64,000 nt of DNA from Arthrobacter gandavensis (GCF_009192735.1 NZ_VTFU01000001.1:248001-312000), one strand, 5' to 3'; positions 1-8,800 are shown, counted from the stretch's first letter. Notes: a model not told the origin generated them from the letters alone. Program-made: numbers and translations.

Positions 1-104
1 AAGTTTCGCCGGGCGGCCGAATCGTCACCTGGAGCACCCCGCTACGGCGAGAGGGTTGCCGTCCAGCCGGCCAGGGCCCGTGGCTGGAACTCTTGATTCT
101 GGGT
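1..104 (-). promoter_or_regulatory. SAM-IV-type riboswitch (partial, continues left of window)
   Basis: Read on the minus strand, this matches the S-adenosylmethionine aptamer core of the SAM-I/SAM-IV type. Outer helix P1 is GAATC (99-95) with GATTC (23-19). After AAGAG, helix P2 is CCAGCC (87-82) with GGCTGG (68-63). The conserved CGGCAACCCTC (61-51) and GGGGTGCTCCAGGTGA (40-25) follow. The order resembles SAM-IV, the usual form in actinobacteria. Sequence 3' of P1 (GGCCGCCCGGCG) would start the extra 3' helix and is cut by the window edge. It should control a methionine or sulfur gene to the left on the minus strand; that gene is not visible. Confidence 0.82.
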
Positions 105-137
105 CCCAACCTAGGCGCGGCGGATACAGGGGCGCAA
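101..137 (-). promoter_or_regulatory. Putative promoter of the riboswitch transcript
   Basis: On the minus strand a -35-like TTGCGC (137-132) is followed after 18 nt by a -10-like TAGGTT (113-108). Transcription would start near 101, just before the P1 helix of the riboswitch. Assigned by eye from spacing and position only. Confidence 0.45.
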
Positions 138-149
138 ACGAATGCCTCA

Positions 150-205
150 CTTCGTAAAACTCGGCTTCATAAAACGTTCCCTGTGACGGCGGAGCTTCAT
201 AAAAC
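150..205. repeat. Three direct repeats CTTC[A/G]TAAAAC (operator candidate)
   Basis: CTTCGTAAAAC (150-160), CTTCATAAAAC (165-175) and CTTCATAAAAC (195-205) lie in the same orientation at offsets of 15 and 30 bp, all multiples of 15. They sit between the riboswitch promoter on the minus strand and phzF on the plus strand, so a protein bound here could act on either or both. AT-rich direct repeats in an otherwise GC-rich spacer suggest a regulator-binding array. No known regulator was recognised. Confidence 0.5.
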
Positions 206-243
206 TTCTCAAACCCGCAGTGCCAAGGGGATAGAGTTTGGGC

Positions 244-1080
244 ATGAAACAACGGTGGTTTAAGCAAGTTGACGTCTTTGGCAGTGAACCGTATCTGGGA
301 AATCCGCTGGCCGTGGTGCTGGAAGCCGAGGGTCTTTCCGATACTGACATGGAGTCCTTCGCGCGGTGGACCAACCTCTCCGAAACCACCTTCGTGCTGC
401 CGCCCACCCAGGACGGCGCCGATTACCGCGTCCGTATCTTCACCCCCGGCGGCGAAATTCCCTTCGCCGGGCATCCCACGCTGGGAACATGCCACGCCTG
501 GCTGGAGGCCGGCAACAAGCGCCGCTATCCCGACGTCGTGGTCCAGGAGTGCGGCATCGGCCTGGTCACGCTGCATGCCAATGCCGGCATCGCCGCTTTT
601 GCCGCCCCGCCGCTGCTGCGCTCGGGTCCGCTTGAAGAGGACGTGCTGGACCAGGCGCTGAAGGCCCTGAACCTGGACCGCACACAGATTCTCGCGTCCA
701 ACTGGATCGACAACGGTCCCGGCTGGCTGGGACTGCTGCTGCCGGATGCCGCGTCAGTGCTGGCGCTGAAGCCGGATCCGGTTGTCATGGGAAGCCTGCG
801 CGTGGGCGTCATCGGAGCCCAGCCGGCCGACGCCGAAACCGACTACGAAGTCCGCGCTTTTGTTCCCGGGCTCGGGATCACCGAGGATCCGGTCACGGGG
901 AGCCTGAACGCCGGCCTGGCGCAGTGGCTCATTGGTGCGGATCTCGCTCCGGAGCGCTACGTCGTCACGCAGGGGACCGCGGTGCGGCGCGACGGGCGGG
1001 TCCGTGTCTTTACCCGCGACGGCAAAATCTGGGTGGGCGGATCCACGGTCACCTCCATTGACGGCACCGTCACGCTGTAA
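244..1080 (+). CDS. PhzF family isomerase/epimerase-like protein
   Basis: A 278-residue protein of the PhzF (phenazine biosynthesis, diaminopimelate-epimerase fold) family. The catalytic Glu is in LSETTF (E47); the binding loop GGEIPFAGHPTLG is at about residues 69-81, and the second-lobe motif DPVTGS at about 215. Length and two-lobe layout are normal. The family includes true PhzF isomerases and many housekeeping paralogues of unknown substrate; with no phenazine genes nearby, this is probably one of the latter. ATG 244 is preferred over the in-frame TTG six bases upstream. The nitronate monooxygenase gene follows after 15 bases, so the two are probably cotranscribed. Confidence 0.88.
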   Translation: MKQRWFKQVDVFGSEPYLGNPLAVVLEAEGLSDTDMESFARWTNLSETTFVLPPTQDGADYRVRIFTPGGEIPFAGHPTLGTCHAWLEAGNKRRYPDVVVQECGIGLVTLHANAGIAAFAAPPLLRSGPLEEDVLDQALKALNLDRTQILASNWIDNGPGWLGLLLPDAASVLALKPDPVVMGSLRVGVIGAQPADAETDYEVRAFVPGLGITEDPVTGSLNAGLAQWLIGADLAPERYVVTQGTAVRRDGRVRVFTRDGKIWVGGSTVTSIDGTVTL

Positions 1081-1095
1081 GCCACGGATTGACGC

Positions 1096-2166
1096 ATGTT
1101 TGATCTGCAGTCCCTGCCGCTTCCCGTCGTCGGCGCGCCCATGGCGGGTGGGCCGTCCACGCCGGAGCTTGCCGCGGCGGTCAGCAACGCCGGCGGCCTG
1201 GGGTTCCTGGCCGGAGGGTACAAGAGCCCCGCCGCTGTGCACGAACAGGTCTCCCGGACCCGGGAACTGACCGGGCAGCCTTTCGGCCTGAATATCTTCG
1301 TGCCGGATCACGCCAACACCTACGCGGAGATGAGCGGGGAGAAGCAGGCCGCAAAGCTCGCTGCGTCCCTGGCCTACCGTGACGTCCTGGCCGCCGGCAC
1401 GGGGCAGGAACCCGGGCTGCCGGACCCGGCGGACGACGACGGCTGGCAGGCCAAGCTGGAGCTGGCACTGGGGGAGCGCGTGCCGGTGGTGTCGTTCACC
1501 TTTGGACTGCCGGAACCGAGCGTGCTGGCGGAGTTTTCCGGCCGGGACATTTGCACCGTTGTCACCGTGACCGACGTTGACGAGGCCCGGGCGGCGGCCG
1601 GCGCCGGAGCGGGGGCGCTGTGCGTTCAGGGGCCGGAAGCGGGAGGACACCGGGGAACGCTGGACAGCGCGAAAGCACCCGGCGTGGTGCCCCTGACTGA
1701 GCTGCTGCAGGCGATCCGGGAGGCATGCGGGCTGCCGCTCATTGCAGCCGGCGGAATAAGCACTCCGGCGGACACCGCCAACGCTCTGGCCGGCGGTGCC
1801 GCCGCGGTCCAGGTGGGAACCATGCTGCTGCTCAGTGATGAAGCCGGCACCAGCCGGGTGCACCGTGCGGCGCTGGGGGAAGCCGGGGAGGATTCCCGGT
1901 GGCGGGACACATCAATGACCCGCGCCTTTTCCGGCCGGCCGGCACGCGGATTGACCAACGCCTTCATGCGCGCCTATCCGGACGCACCGGACGCCTACCC
2001 CTATGTAAACCACATCACCGGGCCGCTGCGTGCAGCAGCCGCGGCGGAGGGCAACCCGGACGGGGTGAGCCTGTGGGCGGGCACCGGCTACTTGCACGCG
2101 GTCCAGGCGCCGGCGGGCGGGATCGTCCGCCGGCTTGCGGGGCCCCGGGGAACTACGGCACTGTAA
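1096..2166 (+). CDS. Nitronate monooxygenase (2-nitropropane dioxygenase family)
   Basis: A 356-residue FMN-dependent TIM-barrel enzyme of the nitronate monooxygenase family, which oxidises alkyl nitronates such as propionate 3-nitronate to carbonyl compounds and nitrite. The N-terminal flavin loop reads PVVGAPMAGGPS. EAGGHRGT at about residues 177-184 carries the active-site His, and IAAGGIS and GGAAAVQVGT form the phosphate-binding end of the barrel. It probably shares a transcript with phzF upstream. Its last 14 bases overlap the end of the convergent acVLRF1 gene. The physiological substrate cannot be told from sequence. Confidence 0.85.
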   Translation: MFDLQSLPLPVVGAPMAGGPSTPELAAAVSNAGGLGFLAGGYKSPAAVHEQVSRTRELTGQPFGLNIFVPDHANTYAEMSGEKQAAKLAASLAYRDVLAAGTGQEPGLPDPADDDGWQAKLELALGERVPVVSFTFGLPEPSVLAEFSGRDICTVVTVTDVDEARAAAGAGAGALCVQGPEAGGHRGTLDSAKAPGVVPLTELLQAIREACGLPLIAAGGISTPADTANALAGGAAAVQVGTMLLLSDEAGTSRVHRAALGEAGEDSRWRDTSMTRAFSGRPARGLTNAFMRAYPDAPDAYPYVNHITGPLRAAAAAEGNPDGVSLWAGTGYLHAVQAPAGGIVRRLAGPRGTTAL

Positions 2167-2788
2167 CCCGCACAAAGACCGAGGATGCGTCCCTCGCGGC
2201 TTTGGCCAGCACGGCGAGCTTGGGATCGGGAACATCCAGCGGGCGCAGCCGGGCAAGGCCGCTGAACGGCGAAAAGACCTTTTCCCCGGCCAGCACCTCG
2301 GTCAGCGCCCGGTCGCCGCCAAACACGAGGTATTCCGGCGGATGTTCCGTGAAGATCCTTGCCGCCTGCTCCGCAGCGGTCTGCACCAGGGCGTCGGCCT
2401 GATTGGTCCGCCGGCGCGCGAAGCGCTGCTGCGAGCCGCCCCCGGCCGCCGTGCGGGACTGCACATACCGGTTGCCGGCCTTGGAGGCCATGAGCATCCC
2501 GTCACGGGCAACACCCACCGCGTAACCGCCGCGGCGAAGCAGCACGATGCCCAGGGTGCGGGACTGCCCGGCCAGCGAGATCAGGCGTTCGACGTCGTCG
2601 GCGCCCCGCCCGGGCCTGCCGTCATCCGGCCACGGGGCAAACAGTTCCGCCTCGGCGCCGTTCTCCGCAGACAGGTGCAGGCCGCCGTGTTCAGGAGTGA
2701 TCGTCAGGGGGCCGTTGCCGGCGGCGAACCGCTGAAGCCAACCCGGCAGCCGGTCGGCGGATACATGGGTGGTGCGGGTGACGGACAT
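2153..2788 (-). CDS. acVLRF1 family peptidyl-tRNA hydrolase
   Basis: A 211-residue protein of the actinobacterial Vms1-like release-factor family (acVLRF1). These are eRF1-like domains related to yeast Vms1/ANKZF1, which release nascent chains from peptidyl-tRNA on stalled large ribosomal subunits. The catalytic loop is clear: GGGSQQRFARRR at about residues 116-127 has the Gly-Ser-Gln that replaces the GGQ of classical release factors. ATG 2788 is preceded by GGGAG on the minus strand. It is divergent from rarA (76-bp spacer) and convergent with the nitronate monooxygenase gene. The role in ribosome rescue is inferred from family knowledge. Confidence 0.85.
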   Translation of the reverse strand: MSVTRTTHVSADRLPGWLQRFAAGNGPLTITPEHGGLHLSAENGAEAELFAPWPDDGRPGRGADDVERLISLAGQSRTLGIVLLRRGGYAVGVARDGMLMASKAGNRYVQSRTAAGGGSQQRFARRRTNQADALVQTAAEQAARIFTEHPPEYLVFGGDRALTEVLAGEKVFSPFSGLARLRPLDVPDPKLAVLAKAARDASSVFVRVTVP

Positions 2789-2852
2789 TCGGTGATTCTC
2801 CCGGAGCGGCTGGACCGGCAGTCACCGGGCCGTCCCCACGCTACGGCACGCG

Positions 2853-2867
2853 TAGCCTTGGGGTGTG
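2853..2867 (+). promoter_or_regulatory. -10 box placing a leaderless start at rarA
   Basis: TAGCCT (2853-2858) lies exactly 6 nt before the rarA GTG at 2865. No Shine-Dalgarno sequence is present, so transcription probably begins at or beside the start codon. No convincing -35 hexamer is seen. Confidence 0.4.
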
Positions 2868-4286
2868 AGTGATTTGTTCAGCAGCGACATTGACAGCGGC
2901 ACAGACAGCGATTCCAACACCGGCTCCGGAACCGAGGCCCAGCACGACGGCGGCGACGACGGCCGCAAGCGTCCCCGCAGCCCGCTGGCGGTGCGGATGC
3001 GCCCGCGCACCCTCGACGAGATAGTCGGACAGCAGCACCTGCTCGGACCCGGGTCGCCGCTGCGGACCCTGGCCGAATCCGCTGACGACCGCGGCCCGGC
3101 CGGCCCGTCCTCGGTTATGCTCTGGGGTCCTCCCGGCACCGGCAAGACCACGCTGGCCCATGTGGTGGCGCGCGGGTCCGGACGCAAGTTCGTGGAACTC
3201 TCAGCCATCACCGCCGGCGTGAAGGATGTCCGCCGGGTGATGGAGGACGCGCTGACCAACCGCGACCTGCACCGCATCACCACGGTGCTGTTCCTTGATG
3301 AGATCCACCGGTTCAACAAGGCCCAGCAGGATGCGCTGCTGCCCGGCGTGGAAAACCGCTGGGTGGTGCTCATGGCCGCCACCACGGAAAACCCCTCGTT
3401 CTCCGTGGTGTCGCCGCTGCTGTCCCGGTCCCTGCTGCTCACGCTGAAACCCCTGACGGAAGAGGACATTGCGGCACTGCTGCAGCGCGCGGTCGAGGAT
3501 GAGCGCGGCCTTGCCGGCCGGGTGACGCTCACCGAAGAGGCCCTGGAGCATCTGGTGCGCCTGGCCGCCGGCGACGCGCGGCGCGGACTCACGGCGCTGG
3601 AAGCAGCCGCCGGCGTCGCATACTCCGAGCGGGCGGCAGGGGAGGAGATCCCCGAAGTCACGCTCAGCGACGCCGAGAAGGCACTGGACGTGGCGGCGCT
3701 GCGCTATGACCGTGCCGGGGACCAGCACTATGACGTCACCAGCGCCTTCATCAAGTCCCTGCGCGGCTCCGACGTGGACGCAGCCCTGCATTACCTGGCA
3801 AAGATGCTCGAAGCGGGCGAGGACCCGCGCTTCATTTCCCGCCGGCTGATGATTTCCGCTGCCGAGGACGTGGGCATGGCGGATCCCACCGCACTGCAGA
3901 CCGCCGTGGCCGCGGCGCAGGCCGTGCAGATGATCGGCATGCCCGAGGGCCGGATCATCCTGGCCGAGGCCGTGGTGCACATTGCCACCGCCCCCAAATC
4001 CAATGCCGCCTACAACGGCATTAACGCCGCCATTGCGGATGTGCGCGCCGGACGGGGACAGGGGATTCCCGCCCACCTGCGGGACGCGCACTACCCCGGA
4101 GCCAAGCAGCTCGGACACGGCAAGGGATATGTGTATTCCCACGATGAACCGCACGGCGTGGCCCGGCAGCAGTACCCGCCGGATGACCTGGTGGGCCGGA
4201 ACTACTACGAGCCCACCGGCAACGGGGTGGAGCGGGACATTTCGGCCCGGCTGGAACGGCTGCGCGGAATCATCCGGGGGAAGTAG
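2865..4286 (+). CDS. rarA: Replication-associated recombination protein A (AAA+ ATPase)
   Basis: A 473-residue AAA+ ATPase of the RarA/MgsA/WRNIP1 family, which acts at stalled replication forks and on single-strand gaps. Walker A is GPPGTGKTT at about residue 88, Walker B is LFLDEIHRF at about 143, and sensor 1 is AATTENPSF. The C-terminal region [19 protein letters not shown] is the family's oligomerisation-domain signature. The first 35 residues are an acidic, Ser/Asp-rich extension. The GTG start follows a -10-like hexamer by 6 nt. The gene stands alone, divergent from acVLRF1; rpsD lies downstream behind its own promoter. Confidence 0.93.
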   Translation: MSDLFSSDIDSGTDSDSNTGSGTEAQHDGGDDGRKRPRSPLAVRMRPRTLDEIVGQQHLLGPGSPLRTLAESADDRGPAGPSSVMLWGPPGTGKTTLAHVVARGSGRKFVELSAITAGVKDVRRVMEDALTNRDLHRITTVLFLDEIHRFNKAQQDALLPGVENRWVVLMAATTENPSFSVVSPLLSRSLLLTLKPLTEEDIAALLQRAVEDERGLAGRVTLTEEALEHLVRLAAGDARRGLTALEAAAGVAYSERAAGEEIPEVTLSDAEKALDVAALRYDRAGDQHYDVTSAFIKSLRGSDVDAALHYLAKMLEAGEDPRFISRRLMISAAEDVGMADPTALQTAVAAAQAVQMIGMPEGRIILAEAVVHIATAPKSNAAYNGINAAIADVRAGRGQGIPAHLRDAHYPGAKQLGHGKGYVYSHDEPHGVARQQYPPDDLVGRNYYEPTGNGVERDISARLERLRGIIRGK

Positions 4287-4304
4287 GCGCCCGCCGCTCC
4301 GTGC

Positions 4305-4512
4305 TAGCATTGATGGTTGACTGGCAAGCGCGATGCCGGACCCCCTCCCTGCCCCAAGCGGTGGAGTTGTGCCCGGCGCCGTGTCTGTAGCAGAAGGCAG
4401 CGGTTGGCCCGAGCTCTCCCTAATGGAGGCCAGTACTTACGAATCAGTCATCAGTATCCCGGTGTGAACCAGGGCTGCGGTGGCCAAACCGCCAAAACAG
4501 TGAAAGGTGAAC
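4305..4512 (+). promoter_or_regulatory. rpsD promoter and ~195-nt leader (possible S4 autoregulatory RNA)
   Basis: An extended -10 TGCTAGCAT (TAGCAT at 4305-4310) puts the transcript start near 4317, leaving roughly 195 nt of untranslated leader before the GTG of rpsD. The leader can form local helices, for example TGGCC...GGCCA around 4404-4432 and GCGGT...ACCGC just before the gene, and a GAAAGGTGAAC ribosome binding region. Autogenous control by S4 through a leader is established in other bacteria. Whether this leader does so is inference. Confidence 0.45.
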
Positions 4513-5139
4513 GTGGCTAACAACACACGTGCACGCCGTCAGGCCCGCGCTTCGCGCGCCCTCGGCATTGCTTTGACCCCCAAGGCAGCCAAGTACTTCG
4601 AGCGTCGTCCTTACCCCCCGGGTGAGCACGGCCGCGCACGTCGCAAGCAGGACAGCGACTACGCGGTACGCCTGCGTGAAAAGCAGCGTCTGCGCGCCCA
4701 GTACGGTATCCGTGAAGCACAGATGACCCGTGTCTTCGAGGAAGCCCGCCGCACCGCCGGTCTGACCGGTGAAAACCTGATCGAGCTGCTCGAGATGCGT
4801 CTTGACGCCCTCGTGCTGCGCGCCGGCTTTGCCCGCACGATCGCCCAGGCCCGCCAGCTTGTTGTGCACCGCCACATCATGGTTGACGGCGCCCGCGTGG
4901 ACCGCCCGTCGTTCCGCGTTTCCGAAGGCCAGCTCATCCATGTGCACCAGCGCAGCGAGACCATGACGCCGTTCCAGGTTGCCGCTGCCGGCGCCCACCG
5001 CGACGTTCTGCCCGCCGTTCCGGGTTACCTGGATGTTTCCCTGGACAAGCTGCAGGCACGCCTCGTGCGCCGCCCGAAGCGCTCGGAAGTTCCCGTGACC
5101 TGCGAAGAGCAGCTCGTCGTGGAATACTACGCACGCTAA
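4513..5139 (+). CDS. rpsD: 30S ribosomal protein S4
   Basis: A 208-residue small-subunit primary assembly protein that binds 16S rRNA. It begins ANNTRARRQARASRALGI, typical of actinobacterial S4, with the S4 RNA-binding domain at about residues 95-160 (MRLDALVLRAGFARTIAQAR). GTG 4513 is chosen over the in-frame GTG at 4507 because the latter would add only Met-Asn before the conserved start and would sit on the ribosome binding site AAAGG. The gene is monocistronic here, away from the alpha operon, with a long leader upstream and a strong terminator downstream. Confidence 0.96.
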   Translation: MANNTRARRQARASRALGIALTPKAAKYFERRPYPPGEHGRARRKQDSDYAVRLREKQRLRAQYGIREAQMTRVFEEARRTAGLTGENLIELLEMRLDALVLRAGFARTIAQARQLVVHRHIMVDGARVDRPSFRVSEGQLIHVHQRSETMTPFQVAAAGAHRDVLPAVPGYLDVSLDKLQARLVRRPKRSEVPVTCEEQLVVEYYAR

Positions 5140-5163
5140 TTTCGAGTCTTTCTCGATTTTTCG

Positions 5164-5197
5164 AACAGCCCGCGGCCCTGCGCCGCGGGCTGTTTGC
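5164..5197 (+). terminator. Intrinsic terminator of rpsD
   Basis: AACAGCCCGCGG (5164-5175) pairs perfectly with CCGCGGGCTGTT (5183-5194) around a 7-nt loop, 24 bases after the rpsD stop codon. The T run is short, as is common in high-GC genomes. Confidence 0.8.
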
Positions 5198-5361
5198 GTA
5201 GCCGGACCGCTCCCGCAGGCTGGGCCCCGCCCCGGACCCGGTGGCCGGCCGGCTGGGCTTCGGCGCCCGGCGTGCCCCGGAGCACAAGTAAGTGCCCGGT
5301 CCCTGAAGTGGGTAAGGTACATAGCGGAAAGTCTTAGTTTTCAACCCCAAAGAGGAGTGTC

Positions 5362-5733
5362 ATGTCGGGTGGAGATATAGCCGGTCTGATTGCGGCCGGT
5401 GTGTTCGCAGTGCTGGTGGTGCTGCTCGCCGTCCCGATCTGGAAGCTGGGCAAGGTGTTTGATGAGCTTCGCGGCGCCATCCGCAACATCAGCGACGAAA
5501 CCACTCCGCTGATCGAGGAAGTCACCACCACGGTGTCCACCACCAACCTGCAGCTGCAGAAGGTGGACGGCATCTCCTCGAACGTCTCCGACGCCTCGGC
5601 CAACATTTCCGCGCTGTCCTCCCTGATGGCCGCAACCGTCGGGTCGCCGCTGATCAAGGTTTCAGCGTTCAGCTACGGAGTACGCTCGGCCCTTTCCTCC
5701 CGCGGCAAGAGCCGCGGCCGCCGCAGCCGCTAA
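5362..5733 (+). CDS. DUF948 domain-containing membrane-anchored protein
   Basis: A 123-residue protein with one N-terminal membrane helix (about residues 7-28, GLIAAGVFAVLVVLLAVPIW) followed by a predicted helical region rich in Ile, Thr and Ser (DELRGAIRNISDETTPLIEE) and a basic Arg/Ser tail. This is the DUF948 layout; the family has no assigned reaction. AAAGAGGAG precedes the ATG. The gene is 30 bases upstream of a second small membrane protein and close to alaS, an association I believe is common in actinobacteria. It may be a cell-envelope or scaffolding factor, but nothing here proves a role. Confidence 0.75.
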   Translation: MSGGDIAGLIAAGVFAVLVVLLAVPIWKLGKVFDELRGAIRNISDETTPLIEEVTTTVSTTNLQLQKVDGISSNVSDASANISALSSLMAATVGSPLIKVSAFSYGVRSALSSRGKSRGRRSR

Positions 5734-5763
5734 ACCCGACACCAGCACAGGAGCGAAACCAGC

Positions 5764-6018
5764 ATGATCAAGCGAGTCTTTTGGATGTCCATCGGTGTCA
5801 CCATCGGGGTCATCGCGGTCCGCCGTCTCTCGGACGCCAAGAACACCCTGGGCCCGGCCGGCCTCAACCAGGCCATCGGCACCGCCGCCGACGCCCTGCA
5901 GAACTTCGCCGAAGCGTTCCGCGACGGTATGAGCGAACGGGAAGGTGAGCTGCGCACCGCGCTGGGCATGGACACCGGCGACACCGTTGCCGACACCATG
6001 ACCGCCGTGCGCCGCTGA
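5764..6018 (+). CDS. DUF6167-like small membrane protein upstream of alaS
   Basis: An 84-residue protein with an N-terminal hydrophobic segment (VFWMSIGVTIGVIAVRRL) and a soluble helical tail containing NQAIGTAADALQNFAEAFRDGM. It resembles the small conserved actinobacterial proteins (DUF6167) found just before alaS. AGGAGCGAAACC precedes the ATG. It lies between the DUF948 gene and alaS, all on one strand. Function is unknown; the conserved position suggests cotranscription with alaS rather than a shared reaction. Confidence 0.7.
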   Translation: MIKRVFWMSIGVTIGVIAVRRLSDAKNTLGPAGLNQAIGTAADALQNFAEAFRDGMSEREGELRTALGMDTGDTVADTMTAVRR

Positions 6019-6105
6019 CCGGCGGAACCGTCCGCACCATCCGGCACAGTGCCGGCAGCAACAACTGAGCGAAACACCTGAATTACCGGAAGGGTAAAAA
6101 GCACC

Positions 6106-8799
6106 ATGAAGTCCCACGAGATTGCACGCCGCTGGCTGGATTTCTTCAGCAAAAAGGGCCACACGGTGGTTCCCTCCGCGTCGCTCGTCACCAATGATCC
6201 GTCGCTGCTTTTCACCGTGGCCGGCATGGTGCCCTTTATCCCTTACCTCACGGCCCGCGAAAAGGCGCCGTACAAGCGCGCCACCAGCGTGCAGAAGTGC
6301 ATCCGCACCGCGGACATCGAGGAGGTGGGCAAGACCGCCCGCCACGGCACGTTCTTCCAGATGGCCGGCAACTTCTCCTTCGGCGACTACTTCAAGGAAG
6401 ACGCCATCACGTTCGCGTGGGAGCTGCTGACCTCCCCGGTCGAGGACGGCGGCTTCGGCCTGGATCCCGAGCGGCTCTGGGTCACGGTCTATGAAGACGG
6501 CGATGAGCGCGACGACGAAGCCCGTGCCATCTGGCGGGACAAGATCGGCATGCCCAACGAACGCATCATCGGCACCGGCAAGGCGGACAACTACTGGAAC
6601 ACCGGCCAGGCCGGCCCGGGCGGTCCCTGCTCCGAGATCTACTACGACCGCGGTCCCGCCTACGGACTCGAGGGCGGCCCCGCCGTGGACGAGACCCGCT
6701 ACATCGAGATCTGGAACCTGGTCTTCATGCAGTACCAGCTCTCCGCCGTGCGGTCCAAGACGGACTTCGACGTTGCCGGTGAACTGCCGCAGAAGAACAT
6801 CGACACCGGCCTCGGCCTGGAACGCCTGGCCATGATTCTCCAGGGCGTGGAGAACATGTACGAGACCGACCAGGTCCGCCCGGTCCTGGACAAGGCTGCC
6901 GAGCTCTCCGGCAAGACCTACACCAGCGCCGAAGACCCCTCGGATCCGCACCACTCGGACGACGTCAAGATGCGCGTCGTCGCCGACCACGTCCGTTCCG
7001 CCCTGATGCTGATCTCCGACGGCGTGAGCCCCTCCAACGAGGGCCGCGGCTACGTGCTGCGCCGCCTGATCCGCCGTGCTGTCCGCAGCATGCGCCTGCT
7101 CGGCGTGGAAACCGCAGTCCTGCCCGAACTGCTGCCGGTTTCCCGCGACGCCATGAAGGGCACCTACCCCGAGGTCGAAACCGACTTTGCCCGCATCAGC
7201 CGCATCGCCTACGCCGAGGAAAAGGCGTTCCTGCGCACCATTGCCTCCGGCACCGAGCGCCTCGAGGAAGCCGTCAAGGAATCCAAGGCCGCCAGCAAGC
7301 CGCTGTCCGGCGAAGACGCCTTCACCCTGCACGACACCTACGGGTTCCCGATCGACCTCACGCTGGAAATGGCTGAGGAAGCCGGCCTGAAAGTCGACGA
7401 GGCCGGGTTCCGCTCCCTGATGCAGGAACAGCGCCAGCGCGCCCAGGCCGATGCCCGCGGCAAGAAGCACGGCCACAACGATGTTTCGGTCTTCAACGAG
7501 CTGCTGGCCGTCGGAGCCACCGTCTTCACCGGGTATGACGAACTGACCAGCGAATCCTCAGTCCGCGGAATCATTTCCGGCGGTGCCCGGGTTCCCCACG
7601 CCGGACAGGGGACGGAAATCTCCCTGGTCCTGAACGAGACACCGTTCTACGCCGAAGCCGGCGGCCAGGCCGCCGACACCGGCCTCATCACCGGAGACGG
7701 ATTTGTCCTGGAAGTCCAGGACGTCCAGCGCCCGGTCAAGGGACTGAGCGTCCACAAGGCCATTGTCCGCGAGGGTGAAATCGCCGAGGGGTCGGCAGTG
7801 CTGGCCGCCGTCGACGCCCAGCGCCGCCACGAGGCGGAGCAGGCGCACTCCGGCACGCACATCGTGCATGCCGCCCTGCACCAGATCCTGGGCCCGGAGG
7901 CGCTGCAGCGCGGTTCCTTCAACAAGGCCGGCTACCTCCGCTTCGACTTCTCCTGGGGCGAGGGACTCTCCGATGCCGCAAAGTCGGAAATCGAAGAGGT
8001 GTCCAACCTTGCCATCCGGAGCAACTACAAGGTCGAGACGAAGGTCATGTCCCTGGCCGAGGCCAAGGCCCTGGGCGCCACGGCGCTCTTCGGCGAGGCC
8101 TACGGCGACAGCGTGCGGGTCGTCGAAATGAACGGCGACTGGTCCCGCGAACTCTGCGGCGGCACGCACGTGGAATCGACGTCGCGCATTGGCAGCCTCA
8201 CCCTGCTGGGCGAGCAGTCCGTGGGATCCGGAAACCGCCGGGTCGAAGCCTTCGTGGGCATGGATGCCTTCCGTCACCTGGCCGCGGAACGCGCCCTGGT
8301 GAACGAGCTTTCGGAAATGCTCAAGGTTCCCTCCGTTCAGCTGCCGGACCGCCTGGCCGCCACTTTGGCCAAGTTGAAGTCCACTGAAAAGGAGCTTGAG
8401 CGTCTGCGCCGCGAGCAGCTGGCCGCCTCTGCCGCCGCGCTTGTCGGCAAGGCCGTGGATGTTGACGGCGTCCGTGTCCTCGCGCACGACGCCGGATCGG
8501 GCGCGGGCGCCGATGACCTCCGCACGCTGGCGCTGGACCTGCGGTCGCGCCTGGGCAGCGGTGCCGCAGTAGTGGCAGTTGCCGGTGTCTCCAATTCCCG
8601 TCCCGTGGTGATTGTCGCCACGAATGAGGAAGCGCGGTCCGCAGGCGTCAAGGCCGGCGCACTGGTGAAGACCGCTGCCGGCGTGCTCGGCGGCGGCGGC
8701 GGCGGCAAGGACGATGTTGCCCAGGGCGGCGGCTCCGACGCGGCAAAGGTTGGCGAGGCACTCACCGCTATCCAAGCCGCAGTTGCCAACCGGGGCTGA
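6106..8799 (+). CDS. alaS: Alanyl-tRNA synthetase
   Basis: An 897-residue class II aminoacyl-tRNA synthetase that charges tRNA-Ala and edits mischarged Ser and Gly. The catalytic core starts at the N-terminus (RRWLDFFSKKGHTVVPSASL). The editing-domain zinc ligands are HSGTHIVHAAL (about residue 582) and CGGTHVEST (about 683). The C-terminal domain ends in a glycine-rich segment (GVLGGGGGGKDDVAQGGG) usual for AlaS. GGAAGGG precedes the ATG. The gene abuts ruvX with a single intervening base. Confidence 0.97.
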   Translation: MKSHEIARRWLDFFSKKGHTVVPSASLVTNDPSLLFTVAGMVPFIPYLTAREKAPYKRATSVQKCIRTADIEEVGKTARHGTFFQMAGNFSFGDYFKEDAITFAWELLTSPVEDGGFGLDPERLWVTVYEDGDERDDEARAIWRDKIGMPNERIIGTGKADNYWNTGQAGPGGPCSEIYYDRGPAYGLEGGPAVDETRYIEIWNLVFMQYQLSAVRSKTDFDVAGELPQKNIDTGLGLERLAMILQGVENMYETDQVRPVLDKAAELSGKTYTSAEDPSDPHHSDDVKMRVVADHVRSALMLISDGVSPSNEGRGYVLRRLIRRAVRSMRLLGVETAVLPELLPVSRDAMKGTYPEVETDFARISRIAYAEEKAFLRTIASGTERLEEAVKESKAASKPLSGEDAFTLHDTYGFPIDLTLEMAEEAGLKVDEAGFRSLMQEQRQRAQADARGKKHGHNDVSVFNELLAVGATVFTGYDELTSESSVRGIISGGARVPHAGQGTEISLVLNETPFYAEAGGQAADTGLITGDGFVLEVQDVQRPVKGLSVHKAIVREGEIAEGSAVLAAVDAQRRHEAEQAHSGTHIVHAALHQILGPEALQRGSFNKAGYLRFDFSWGEGLSDAAKSEIEEVSNLAIRSNYKVETKVMSLAEAKALGATALFGEAYGDSVRVVEMNGDWSRELCGGTHVESTSRIGSLTLLGEQSVGSGNRRVEAFVGMDAFRHLAAERALVNELSEMLKVPSVQLPDRLAATLAKLKSTEKELERLRREQLAASAAALVGKAVDVDGVRVLAHDAGSGAGADDLRTLALDLRSRLGSGAAVVAVAGVSNSRPVVIVATNEEARSAGVKAGALVKTAAGVLGGGGGGKDDVAQGGGSDAAKVGEALTAIQAAVANRG

Positions 8800-8800
8800 C

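Noticed and set aside
5662-7476. A 604-codon open frame antisense to alaS
   Set aside because: High GC at third positions keeps antisense frames open. The translation is low-complexity His/Gly/Val-rich with no family similarity, while alaS on the other strand is unmistakable.
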